Part shown: in pieces, positions 7,878 to 15,185 of the stretch
Numbering within the stretch: position 1 is the stretch's first letter
Layout: each line of letters begins with the position of its first letter
NCBI GenBank assembly: GCA_900546575.1
Contig: URDM01000059.1
Location: 1 to 19,078 of the forward strand
DNA length: 19,078 nucleotides
Source: an uncultured Prevotella sp.
Lineage (GTDB): Bacteria > Bacteroidota > Bacteroidia > Bacteroidales > Bacteroidaceae
Reading direction: 5' to 3'
Notes under the pieces: model-generated
Databases searched by the model: none
Told to the model about the DNA's origin: nothing
What the model saw: the letters and a program-made list of their open reading frames with translations, nothing else
Program-made: the position numbers and the translations under genes

Positions 7878-8485
7878 TAATTGAACAGCCTTCAATATGG
7901 TTGCGTTGGTTGTTTCCAGGTGCAACCTGGAGAATGAACCGCAGCGAGCGTTCGGTATATCTCACGTTTGATGACGGGCCTATACCGGAATCGACTCCGT
8001 TCATTCTGCAAACATTGAAAGAGTTTGGGATACACGCCACATTCTTCATGGTAGGAGACAATGTGCGCAAGTATCCCGACCTCTACAGAAGTATTGTTGC
8101 GGCAGGCCATCAAGTGGGCAATCATACCTATCATCATCTTGGAGGCTTCAAGCACATTGCCAAGACATATATTGACGACGTGGAGCGTGCCAACGACCTT
8201 ATAGGCGCCCACCTCTTCCGTCCGCCTCATGGCGCTATGAGCCATAGCCAATACATCTGGTTGCGTCGAAAGTATCGCATCGTGATGTGGGACCTCGTGA
8301 CCCGCGACTATTCAAAATGGCTGAGTGCCGACGATGTGTTCAATAATGTAAGGCGATATGCCCGTAATGGTTCGATCATTACTTTCCATGATTCGGTCAA
8401 GAGCATCGACAAGCTTCGTACCGCTCTGCCTAAGTCGCTCAAGTGGCTTAAGGAGCAGGGCTATGAGTTCAAGACTTTTGAATGA
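7874..8485 (+). CDS. Polysaccharide deacetylase family protein (NodB homology domain)
   Basis: The 203-residue protein is essentially one NodB domain (carbohydrate esterase family 4), which removes N- or O-acetyl groups from glycans. All motifs are visible: TFDDGP (31-36; Asp33 base, Asp34 metal), NHTYHH (83-88; metal ligands His84 and His88), FRPPHG (115-120), WD (139-140) and TFHDS (170-174; His172). No signal peptide is evident: the N-terminus is tryptophan-rich (residues 9-19) but too polar and short to be a clear anchor. It may act in the cytoplasm or at the membrane face. Translation is probably coupled to DUF2723 through the ATGA overlap, suggesting action on the same glycan. The substrate is unknown. 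Confidence 0.88.
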   Translation: MIIEQPSIWLRWLFPGATWRMNRSERSVYLTFDDGPIPESTPFILQTLKEFGIHATFFMVGDNVRKYPDLYRSIVAAGHQVGNHTYHHLGGFKHIAKTYIDDVERANDLIGAHLFRPPHGAMSHSQYIWLRRKYRIVMWDLVTRDYSKWLSADDVFNNVRRYARNGSIITFHDSVKSIDKLRTALPKSLKWLKEQGYEFKTFE

Positions 8486-8517
8486 GAATCTAACGGAAAC
8501 ATAACGTAATAAAGATA

Positions 8518-9444
8518 ATGGACAAACGACAATTATCTCTTAATATAAAAGCCGAGGCAAAGAACCTCGGCTTTTTTGCTTGTGGCATTGCCCGTGCTGC
8601 AGCTGTGGACAAGGTGGTGGTGGATTCCTACCGCAAATGGATTCATAATGGCGAGCATGCCACGATGAACTATCTGGAAAATTATCCTGACAAGCGTTTC
8701 GACCCACGCCTGCTGATGGACGGCCTCAGGAGCATCGTGTCTGTGGCGTTGAACTATGCTCCGTCGCACACTCTGCCCGAAGGCCAGCCGCAGTTTGCTG
8801 CCTATGCGCTTGGCAAGGACTACCACGATGTGGTGAAGGGAAAACTTCGGCAACTTGCCGAACGCTTAGGATTTGAGGAGTACAGAGCGTTTTGCGATTC
8901 GGCTCCCGTGCTCGAGCGCTATTGGGCTGTGAAGGCAGGACTTGGATGGACTGGACGAAACCATCAGCTTATAATCCCACGTGCCGGCAGCATGTTCTTC
9001 TTGGGCGAGCTGTTCCTTCCAGTAGAATTGGAGTATGACGAGGAGATGGAGCCGCGTTGTGGCAATTGTCACGCATGTATTGATGCTTGTCCGTCGCACG
9101 CTCTTACGATGGGCGAAGGAAAATCGGATTTTGATGCGCGCTTGTGTTTGAGTTATCAGACAATAGAAAACCGTGGCGACATTCCATCCGAATTGTCCGA
9201 TAAGATGGGCGATACGATTTACGGTTGCGACTGCTGTCAGAAGGCTTGCCCATGGAATCGCTTTGCTCAACCTAACACTACTCCAGAACTCCAGCCCTCG
9301 CAAGAACTGCTTGAGATGAAGCGCGAGGACTGGCTTTCATTAACCGAGGACGATTATCGCCATCTGTTTAAGGGGAGTGCTGTGAAACGAGCCAAATATT
9401 CGGGGCTAATGCGAAATATCCACACGGCTCTTGAGAAGGAGTAG
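8518..9444 (+). CDS. queG: Epoxyqueuosine reductase
   Basis: QueG performs the last step of queuosine synthesis, reducing epoxyqueuosine to queuosine in the wobble position of tRNAs with GUN anticodons, using a cobalamin cofactor and two [4Fe-4S] clusters. Cluster ligands are visible: Cys181, 184, 187 and 191 (CGNCHACIDACP), and Cys210 with Cys237, 240 and 244 (CDCCQKACPWN). Asp128 in CDSAPVLERYW matches the catalytic aspartate. At 308 residues it lacks the C-terminal HEAT-like extension of the E. coli enzyme (about 380). The start fits the family N-terminus, whose KAEAKNLGFFACG block aligns with other QueG proteins. It lies 32 bases after the deacetylase with no clear promoter. Codons 10-20 contain a terminator-like hairpin. 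Confidence 0.93.
   Translation: MDKRQLSLNIKAEAKNLGFFACGIARAAAVDKVVVDSYRKWIHNGEHATMNYLENYPDKRFDPRLLMDGLRSIVSVALNYAPSHTLPEGQPQFAAYALGKDYHDVVKGKLRQLAERLGFEEYRAFCDSAPVLERYWAVKAGLGWTGRNHQLIIPRAGSMFFLGELFLPVELEYDEEMEPRCGNCHACIDACPSHALTMGEGKSDFDARLCLSYQTIENRGDIPSELSDKMGDTIYGCDCCQKACPWNRFAQPNTTPELQPSQELLEMKREDWLSLTEDDYRHLFKGSAVKRAKYSGLMRNIHTALEKE
8547..8577 (+). terminator. Intrinsic-terminator-like hairpin inside the 5' end of queG
   Basis: AAAAGCCGAGG (8547-8557) pairs perfectly with CCTCGGCTTTT (8565-8575) around a seven-base loop, and a run of six T (8572-8577) ends the structure. Form and composition match a Rho-independent terminator. It lies within codons 10-20 of queG, 30 bases after the ATG. 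It could end part of the DUF2723-deacetylase transcript or act as an attenuator for queG. Confidence 0.65.
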
Positions 9445-9500
9445 AGAGATAGCCATATTCTTATCTTTTCGACTTATGCACACTCTCTACTATATAAAAT

Positions 9501-10517
9501 CTATTTCGTCTTGACTCTCACAATTCTTATTCCGGTCTGCGACGGATGCTTCTGCATGTATTGGTAGAGCGTCATAGGTTCTTCAACAACCTTCTTGTGT
9601 ATTTGTGAGGCGTTGAGCATATGCAGTCCGTCTTGGTGCCACACGGCAATGCCTATGTGCGACGTGTCGAGTCCTGCCTTGGATGTCGTGATGGCAATAA
9701 TGTCGCCATTGTGGATGGTAGAGCGCAGCAGTTTTGTGTTGTGGATGGCAGATTTGGGAATGTAGCTGAACTTCTTTCCGGAGAGGAGCTGCTCGGTCTT
9801 GGCTATCCGTTCTATCATTTGCGGATTGGCCTTCAGCATAGGATAAAGCGAAGCATGAGTGCTCATGAAGTCAATGCGCAAGGTCTGTATTGCTGTGAAG
9901 GGCGGGTTGGGCGACTGAATCTCTTCGACAAATCCCTTTTGAGTGTTCTCGTAAATCCAGTCGGTGAAATAGTGCTGTCGGGCAGGATAGCTCACCTCTC
10001 CGTTCTGGTATCTCACCATTCGCAAGTAGTGCGCATAATCGTCGAACGAAGTCTTGCCGTTTTTGATGCAAAGATAAATGGCAAGAACGTTCTCCACATA
10101 AGTGGTGCAGTCGAGCTGGCTAAGGTTTACTACGAGCTTCTCCTGCTTGTTCACCTCAAGCGTCTTTGCCACGTAAGGAATGCCACGTAGTTCGCGTGCT
10201 ATTACTATTATAAGGGCAGGGTCGGCAGTGTGTTTAGCGTATTTATTTATGATTTGTTCTATCCTTGCCTGGTCTTTCACCTTATTATAATAGGTAATAG
10301 AGACAGTACTCCTGTCGTAAGCAGAAGAGTCGGAGGCTGACTTGTCGGCAGTTTTTGACTTTAGCTGTAATGAGCTATGCTGTAGCGAGTCCTGCTGTGT
10401 GTTGGCGTTATGTTGCGATTGTGGTTTTATGCTATTTGCCGAAGGGATGCCGCATTGTGTGAGCAACACCACGGCAAGCGATAGAAATGTTGTTGTCATA
10501 ATATTCTTGTTTTTCAT
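9501..10517 (-). CDS. DUF1460 lipoprotein, putative cell-wall amidase (NlpC/P60-like fold)
   Basis: The 338-residue protein starts with a lipoprotein-type signal ending LLTQC (Cys22), so it is probably lipid-anchored in the envelope. A polar low-complexity linker (about 25-70) precedes the DUF1460 domain. Characterised relatives are papain-fold N-acetylmuramoyl-L-alanine amidase-like enzymes. The probable nucleophile is Cys137 in QLDCTTYVENVLA, and the catalytic histidine is probably His287 in SHIGIAVWH. Glutamine before the lipobox cysteine is unusual in classical lipoboxes. The start overlaps the stop of the DUF4421 gene by four bases (ATGA), and it is last in a three-gene operon. It converges on queG across 56 bases. 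Its role is probably peptidoglycan remodelling or muropeptide processing. Confidence 0.85.
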   Translation of the reverse strand: MKNKNIMTTTFLSLAVVLLTQCGIPSANSIKPQSQHNANTQQDSLQHSSLQLKSKTADKSASDSSAYDRSTVSITYYNKVKDQARIEQIINKYAKHTADPALIIVIARELRGIPYVAKTLEVNKQEKLVVNLSQLDCTTYVENVLAIYLCIKNGKTSFDDYAHYLRMVRYQNGEVSYPARQHYFTDWIYENTQKGFVEEIQSPNPPFTAIQTLRIDFMSTHASLYPMLKANPQMIERIAKTEQLLSGKKFSYIPKSAIHNTKLLRSTIHNGDIIAITTSKAGLDTSHIGIAVWHQDGLHMLNASQIHKKVVEEPMTLYQYMQKHPSQTGIRIVRVKTK

Positions 10518-11632
10518 TTCATTCTTCCAAAGTTTACTCCTACATAAATGTTAAGACTACCGAATATATTGTTGGTAGAGAACTCCGACTTATGGTAGTT
10601 GTACGTGTGGATTATGGCGTTGGCACCATAATACCACCGCATATTGTTCCATACGATTCCGAAGCGTCCCACTCCGTCGATATTGAAGTTGTGAAAGGAG
10701 AAGTCCTTGAACGTGAATGTAGAGTGGTTGGTGTCGCTCGACGATCTCTTGTAGCCCAGGGCCAACGACAGCGAGGCTGCCGCCAGCCAGTTGTGGGAGA
10801 ACACCCAGTTATAGCCGTAGCCTCCAGAAAGCGAGATGTCGGTATATTTAATTTTCTTGAATTTCAGTTCGGGGTCCATGTAGCGCTTGGCAGTCTCCTC
10901 GCCAAGGTTATCGGCAACGATGTTGTACAGCTTCTCCCAATCTACGCTTAGCGAATGGCGTGTGTAGCCAATGCCGCACAATGCCGATCCGCATGATTTG
11001 CGTTGTATGGTAGACTGGCTGAAGGCGGCAGGATAGGAGAACCGCTTGTGATTGAAGATGTAATACATGTTGAATCCCTTGATACTCACGCTGATGCCGT
11101 CATAGTTCATTCCGTTTAGCTGATGTGTGTTAATCTTGCTCTCTGTGTCGAGTTGGGCTTTCGAAATCTTGTAGTCGTTGCCCGTCTTGCGATAGAAAAG
11201 GTCGACACCAAGTTGTGAACTGTAGATGGAGAGGTCGAATTCGGTTCGCTTGTCGCCACTATTGATGTTCTTCAAGTCGAAAGTGTAGCCCAGGAAAATC
11301 CAACGCCAGCCTAAATACGGTCCAAGCTTGAAGGTGGGGAGTGGGGAAAAGGTGAAGTCGTTGCCCATGGTAGTCGCTATGCGGTAAATCTCGTAAGTAT
11401 TGGTGTTTTGAACCATAGCTGTGTAGTTGAACTTCTGCGGTTCGATGTAGTTCGTGTCCACTTCGCTGAAATTCCTCATAAATCTGCCCAGAGTCCTGCC
11501 GACAACCCGGAAGAATGTCTTGTGACGGTATTTTGTGGGCGTACTTATGGTGTCTGCCGTAGTTTGAGCCATGGCAGACATTCCCGAAATTATCAAGGAC
11601 AACAATATGGTTATGGTTCTTTTCAAATACAT
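10514..11632 (-). CDS. DUF4421 outer-membrane beta-barrel protein
   Basis: The 372-residue protein carries a signal peptide cleaved after about residue 22 (AMA before QTT). Alternating aromatic and polar strands follow through to a C-terminal strand (NIYVGVNFGRMK), typical of an outer-membrane barrel. The sequence matches the uncharacterised DUF4421 family of Bacteroidota, with PYLGWRWIFLGYTF at about 105-118 as a characteristic block. It lies five bases after the Gfo/Idh stop and overlaps the DUF1460 start by four bases, so translation of the three genes is closely linked. A channel, a structural barrel or an anchor for the DUF1460 enzyme are all possible; nothing in the sequence decides between them. 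Confidence 0.8.
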   Translation of the reverse strand: MYLKRTITILLSLIISGMSAMAQTTADTISTPTKYRHKTFFRVVGRTLGRFMRNFSEVDTNYIEPQKFNYTAMVQNTNTYEIYRIATTMGNDFTFSPLPTFKLGPYLGWRWIFLGYTFDLKNINSGDKRTEFDLSIYSSQLGVDLFYRKTGNDYKISKAQLDTESKINTHQLNGMNYDGISVSIKGFNMYYIFNHKRFSYPAAFSQSTIQRKSCGSALCGIGYTRHSLSVDWEKLYNIVADNLGEETAKRYMDPELKFKKIKYTDISLSGGYGYNWVFSHNWLAAASLSLALGYKRSSSDTNHSTFTFKDFSFHNFNIDGVGRFGIVWNNMRWYYGANAIIHTYNYHKSEFSTNNIFGSLNIYVGVNFGRMK

Positions 11633-11637
11633 GTGGT

Positions 11638-12621
11638 TTAGAGCTTTCCGAGAATACGGTCCATCACCCAGTTGACGGGCGTGGCGCTAACGCTTGTGCA
11701 TTGGCACACACCTATGCCCTGAAGATGCTCTATTACGGAGCGGATTATAGGCAGCTGGACGTAAGAAGGGTTAGGCACAACGATGTTTGTTCGTCCGGCA
11801 CTTGTCACCAGTTGTATGGGGTCGTAATTGTAGACCGAGAACGACAGCATACCCTTGTCGCCAATCACCTCAATGCAGTCTTCCTTGGCACTCTGATGAC
11901 CCACGAAGCACCATGAGCCGCTGCCAGGCAGACCGTTCTCGAAGAAGAAGCTGGCGCTTATCGAATCTTCAGCCTTGTACAGATGCACTCTGTTGGAGCA
12001 ATAGCCGTGAGCACGTGTTATTACTCCGAAGATGTCCTGCAATAGGTCGAGCTGATGCGGAGCCAAGTCGTAGAAGTAGCCACCTCCGGCAATATCCGGC
12101 TGCAAGCGCCATGGCAGGTTGTGGGAGTCCTGATAGTCAAGGTCTCTTGGAGGAACCGAGAATCGTATCTGAACATTTACGATTGTGCCGATAGTTCCCG
12201 AATTGATGATGCTCTTGACCTTCTGGAAATAGGGCAGATAGCGTCTGTAATAAGCCACGAAGCAAGGCACGCCCGTAATCTCGCTGATACGGTTGATGCG
12301 TGCGCAGTCTTCGTAGCTTGCTGCCAATGGTTTCTCAATGTACACGGGTTTGCCAGCCTTCATAGCCATTATAGCGAATGTGGCATGGCTTGAAGGTGGA
12401 GTGGCTATGTAGACAGCATTGACGTTAGGGTCGTCAATAAGCTCCTGAGGGTCGGTGTACCACCTCTTTATATTATGGCGTTTGGCGTACGACTTTGCCT
12501 TTGCCTCATTTCTGCTCATCACAGCCACAACGCTTGACCCCGGCACCTCGTTGAATGCCGGACCGGATTTCTTCTCGGTCACCTCACCGCATCCGATAAA
12601 TCCCCAACCTATTTGTTTCAT
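11638..12621 (-). CDS. Gfo/Idh/MocA family NAD(P)-dependent oxidoreductase
   Basis: The 327-residue cytoplasmic dehydrogenase has an N-terminal Rossmann fold with GFIGCGEV (7-14). ATPPSSH (73-79) and YIEKPLA (94-100; Lys97 of the conserved EKP) follow. The C-terminal alpha/beta domain contains GGGYFYDLAPHQLDLL (179-194), where Asp185 and His189 fit the family's catalytic region. Members oxidise or reduce sugars, inositols or related compounds; the substrate cannot be read here. It is the first gene of the operon with DUF4421 and DUF1460, which suggests a cell-envelope sugar as substrate, but that is inference. No strong promoter motif was found immediately upstream. Confidence 0.9.
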   Translation of the reverse strand: MKQIGWGFIGCGEVTEKKSGPAFNEVPGSSVVAVMSRNEAKAKSYAKRHNIKRWYTDPQELIDDPNVNAVYIATPPSSHATFAIMAMKAGKPVYIEKPLAASYEDCARINRISEITGVPCFVAYYRRYLPYFQKVKSIINSGTIGTIVNVQIRFSVPPRDLDYQDSHNLPWRLQPDIAGGGYFYDLAPHQLDLLQDIFGVITRAHGYCSNRVHLYKAEDSISASFFFENGLPGSGSWCFVGHQSAKEDCIEVIGDKGMLSFSVYNYDPIQLVTSAGRTNIVVPNPSYVQLPIIRSVIEHLQGIGVCQCTSVSATPVNWVMDRILGKL

Positions 12622-12695
12622 ATCTTAATCACTAAATCAAAAATTCATTATCGTCAACTGCTCAGGCTACGGCGAGGACGCCATAGCTACCTACA

Positions 12696-12775
12696 ATTCA
12701 ACATTGAATAATTCTTCATCGCAGGCGTCAGCCGAGAACAATTCAACATTCAACACTCAACATTCAAAATTCACT
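12696..12775. repeat. Heptamer repeats (ATTCAAC) at the nudC 3' end
   Basis: From 12741 to 12775 the sequence reads as five 7-base units: ATTCAAC, ATTCAAC, ACTCAAC, ATTCAAA and ATTCACT. The last runs into the nudC stop codon (complement of 12771-12773). A further copy at 12696-12702 is followed directly by its inverse, ATTGAAT (12703-12709). The surrounding 149-base spacer also contains GACGCC/GGCGTC inverted arms and a motif shared with the hairpin near 2655-2667. Confidence 0.55.
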
Positions 12776-13550
12776 CGTGTTCCTCCAGCCACTTGTCAAT
12801 CAGCATTCTTGCAAGGCTGAGCTTTTCGGGAATTGTAGGCAGATTGTTCTTGTTAAACCAGTTGCCTCGCGACAGTTCTGATTCTTGCAGCTTCAGGTCG
12901 CCACCGTCGTATTCGGCAAAGAATCCGACCATGAGTCCGCAAGGGTAGGGCCAAGGCTGCGACTTGAAGTATCTCAGGTTCTTAATCGAGATGGAAGTCT
13001 CCTCCCACACCTCTCGTCTTACTGCCTCTTCTAGCGATTCTCCCGTTTCCACAAATCCTGCAATACATCCGTAGAAGTCGGTCTTGAAGTTCTTGGCGTG
13101 TACCAGCAGCAGGTCGTCGCCACGGTTTATAAGCACGATAATGGCAGTAGCCAGCTGTGGCCAAACGGTCTTACCGCAATTGGAACATTTCTTTGAGATG
13201 TCCGTGTCCATTTCCATTGGCGACCCACATACGCCACAATATTGTGTGTTGCGGTCCCAGTAGAGCAGCTCGTGGCATTTGCCCGCCTTAAGATAAAGAG
13301 GACGCGAAAGCTTGTAGTACGATTGTCGTAGACCGCACCCTTCGAAAGTGCCGTCAGCGCATATGTGCACATCGTCTACTTGCAAGGCTTTCACTTGCTC
13401 GCCGCTGTCCATAGGCGAAATGTTCATAATATGTGTTTTGGGGGTGGTAGCGACGGGCACTCGCTCGCAATAAGGGATGGTGAAAGTACCATCCTCGCAT
13501 TTTTGGAGTAGAAGCTCCCCTTTATTGTTGAATACAAACCAGTAGTACAT
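12771..13550 (-). CDS. nudC: NudC-type NADH pyrophosphatase / NAD-cap RNA hydrolase
   Basis: The 259-residue cytoplasmic Nudix enzyme belongs to the NudC group, which splits NAD(H) into NMN(H) and AMP and, in E. coli, removes NAD caps from RNA. A zinc ribbon is formed by Cys105, Cys108, Cys122 and Cys125. The Nudix box runs from Gly165 to about Ile187 (GFVETGESLEEAV then RREVWEET), with Glu183 and Glu184 as metal ligands. The NudC signature appears as SQPWPYPCG (197-205), where the usual final serine is glycine. Length and domain order match the family. The gene is monocistronic and reads away from nhaD. Divergent -7 elements lie in the 206-base gap. Confidence 0.88.
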   Translation of the reverse strand: MYYWFVFNNKGELLLQKCEDGTFTIPYCERVPVATTPKTHIMNISPMDSGEQVKALQVDDVHICADGTFEGCGLRQSYYKLSRPLYLKAGKCHELLYWDRNTQYCGVCGSPMEMDTDISKKCSNCGKTVWPQLATAIIVLINRGDDLLLVHAKNFKTDFYGCIAGFVETGESLEEAVRREVWEETSISIKNLRYFKSQPWPYPCGLMVGFFAEYDGGDLKLQESELSRGNWFNKNNLPTIPEKLSLARMLIDKWLEEHE

Positions 13551-13582
13551 AGTAATGTTTTAAAAAGGTTATATTTTAAATA

Positions 13583-13590
13583 CAAAGGTA
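13583..13590 (-). promoter_or_regulatory. -7 promoter element of nudC
   Basis: The complement reads TACCTTTG, an exact TAnnTTTG match 33 bases before the nudC ATG. The expected -33 position has no TTTG, so only the -7 half is supported. Confidence 0.55.
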
Positions 13591-13702
13591 CTTATTTTTT
13601 TATATTAAGAATAAAAACATAACCTATATTTTATTAAAAGATAGAGACCTATTGCATTTGAATTAAATCTCTGTTAACTATTTTTATTTTTTAGATTTAA
13701 AA

Positions 13703-13733
13703 CTTGCGCAGTTCAGATATTTTTGTACCTTTG
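13703..13733 (+). promoter_or_regulatory. Promoter of the nhaD-pfkA unit
   Basis: CTTG (13703-13706), exactly 19 bases and TACCTTTG (13726-13733) match the Bacteroidota -33/-7 promoter with one mismatch. Transcription should start about 13740, leaving a leader of some 17 bases. Confidence 0.75.
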
Positions 13734-13756
13734 CAATCGTTAATCTAAATACAGCT

Positions 13757-15130
13757 ATGACTCTTGTCATCATAACAATAATACTAATTGGCTATTTCTT
13801 GATAGCGACAGAGAAATTCACCAATGTAAACAAAGCTGCGGTTGCCATCTTTGTAGGAACGCTTGGCTGGATACTTTACATTTGTTATGGTTCAGACTTT
13901 GTAATGGGTCAGCACGCCAAGGAATACACTTCGTTTCTTGACGGAGCGTCTGCCTCTTCGGCAGCGGTAAAGCAATATATTTTCCAGAACCTTTTCTTGA
14001 AATACGTCGGTAGAGCTTCTGAGATTGTTCTCTTCCTGCTCTCTACAATGACAATAGTAGAGATATTGCAGAATAACGGATGCTTCGACTTCATCTCGCA
14101 GATGCTCCGTACACGTAGCGGCAAGAGGATGCTTTGGACCTTGTCGGTAATCACTTTCTTGATTTCGGCAAATCTCGACAACCTTACGGCCACCGTTATG
14201 ATGCTTACCATAATGCACGCCATTGTGAGCAGACAGAGGCAGCGTGTCATCTTCGGATGTGCCATTGTGCTTTCGGCAAATTGCGGTGGCGCACTTACGG
14301 TTATCGGCGACCCTACAGGACTCGTGCTTTGGAATATAGGTGCTGTTACGGCTACCGACTATTCCTTGACTATGGCTCTTCCTTGCCTTATTGCATGGTT
14401 CTTCCCGATTCTTTGGCTGCAACGTAGCTTGCCGCGACGCATTGAGACCGAATGGATTACGATGCCTTATCGTGGCGACGACACCAACCTTAATCTGTGG
14501 CAGCGAGCCTTGATGCTGTTCGTGGGAATTGGCGGATTGTGGTTTATTCCTACATTCCATAACATCACGAAGCTTAGCCCGTTCCTTGGCGCAATGTGCG
14601 TGCTGTCGGTATTGTGGATTGTCAACGAACTTATGAACCGCAAGTTGATGAACGCCGACCAGATGATACAGCGTCGTGTGCCACGAGTGTTGCAATATGG
14701 CGTAATACAGATGATTCTGTTTGTACTGGGCATAATGCTTGCCCTGGGAGTGGTGCGTGAGACTGGTGTGTTGACTAAAGTGGATGACTTTATGGGCAGC
14801 ATAGCCGACAATATGCTTGTAGTGGGACTTGCCACTCAGCTTGTAGGTAGCGTGCTTGACAATTTCGCCACACTTATGTCGATGGTATCGATGCACGATG
14901 TGGCAGAATCGGGCAGCAATATTGCGCTTTACGGCCTTAACGGAGCCTACTGGAAGATAGCAGCTTACGCTGCGGCAATGGGAGGCAACATTCTGTGCAT
15001 TGGCTCTATGAGCGGACTCGCCTTGATGAAGATGGAGCGCATAAAGCTCAATTGGTACTTCGTCAATGTGGGTTGGGTCTCGCTCGTGGCATCCTTGGCA
15101 GGCCTGGTGTGCTTGTGGCTGCTGGTTTAA
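13757..15130 (+). CDS. nhaD: NhaD-type Na+/H+ antiporter
   Basis: The 457-residue inner-membrane protein of the ion transporter superfamily exports Na+ (or Li+) in exchange for H+. Most of the sequence is hydrophobic helix. Family motifs include ISANLDNLTATV (136-147; Asp141, Asn142), GGALTVIGDPTG (177-188; Asp185) and, near the C-terminus, LDNFATLMSMVS, a second inverted-repeat-like LDN motif. This two-fold motif is typical of NhaD and ArsB relatives, and NhaD is favoured by the conserved aspartate-asparagine pairs. The ATG at 13757 lies about 17 bases after the predicted transcription start. The phosphofructokinase gene follows after 55 bases without its own promoter motif, so co-transcription is likely. 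Confidence 0.88.
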   Translation: MTLVIITIILIGYFLIATEKFTNVNKAAVAIFVGTLGWILYICYGSDFVMGQHAKEYTSFLDGASASSAAVKQYIFQNLFLKYVGRASEIVLFLLSTMTIVEILQNNGCFDFISQMLRTRSGKRMLWTLSVITFLISANLDNLTATVMMLTIMHAIVSRQRQRVIFGCAIVLSANCGGALTVIGDPTGLVLWNIGAVTATDYSLTMALPCLIAWFFPILWLQRSLPRRIETEWITMPYRGDDTNLNLWQRALMLFVGIGGLWFIPTFHNITKLSPFLGAMCVLSVLWIVNELMNRKLMNADQMIQRRVPRVLQYGVIQMILFVLGIMLALGVVRETGVLTKVDDFMGSIADNMLVVGLATQLVGSVLDNFATLMSMVSMHDVAESGSNIALYGLNGAYWKIAAYAAAMGGNILCIGSMSGLALMKMERIKLNWYFVNVGWVSLVASLAGLVCLWLLV

Positions 15131-15185
15131 TACCCCAAACACTTAATCGGAAAATTTTAATAATCAAAAAAATACAAAAAATAGT

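Noticed and set aside
9441..9490. Inverted repeat GTAGAGAG/CTCTCTAC between queG and the DUF1460 gene
   Set aside because: The 34-base loop and the absence of a U-tract make it a poor terminator; it may be chance.
12622..12770. CRISPR array or mobile-element end in the repeat-bearing spacer
   Set aside because: Units are only seven bases and contiguous without spacers, and no transposase or cas gene is nearby.
13663..13700. TTAAATCT/AGATTTAA inverted repeat upstream of the nhaD promoter
   Set aside because: The arms are almost purely A+T in a very AT-rich gap, so such repeats are expected by chance.
13892..15142. A 416-codon minus-strand open frame opposite nhaD
   Set aside because: The translation is rich in His, Gln and Arg, shows no family motif and mirrors the NhaD helices. 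It is a shadow of the sense gene.
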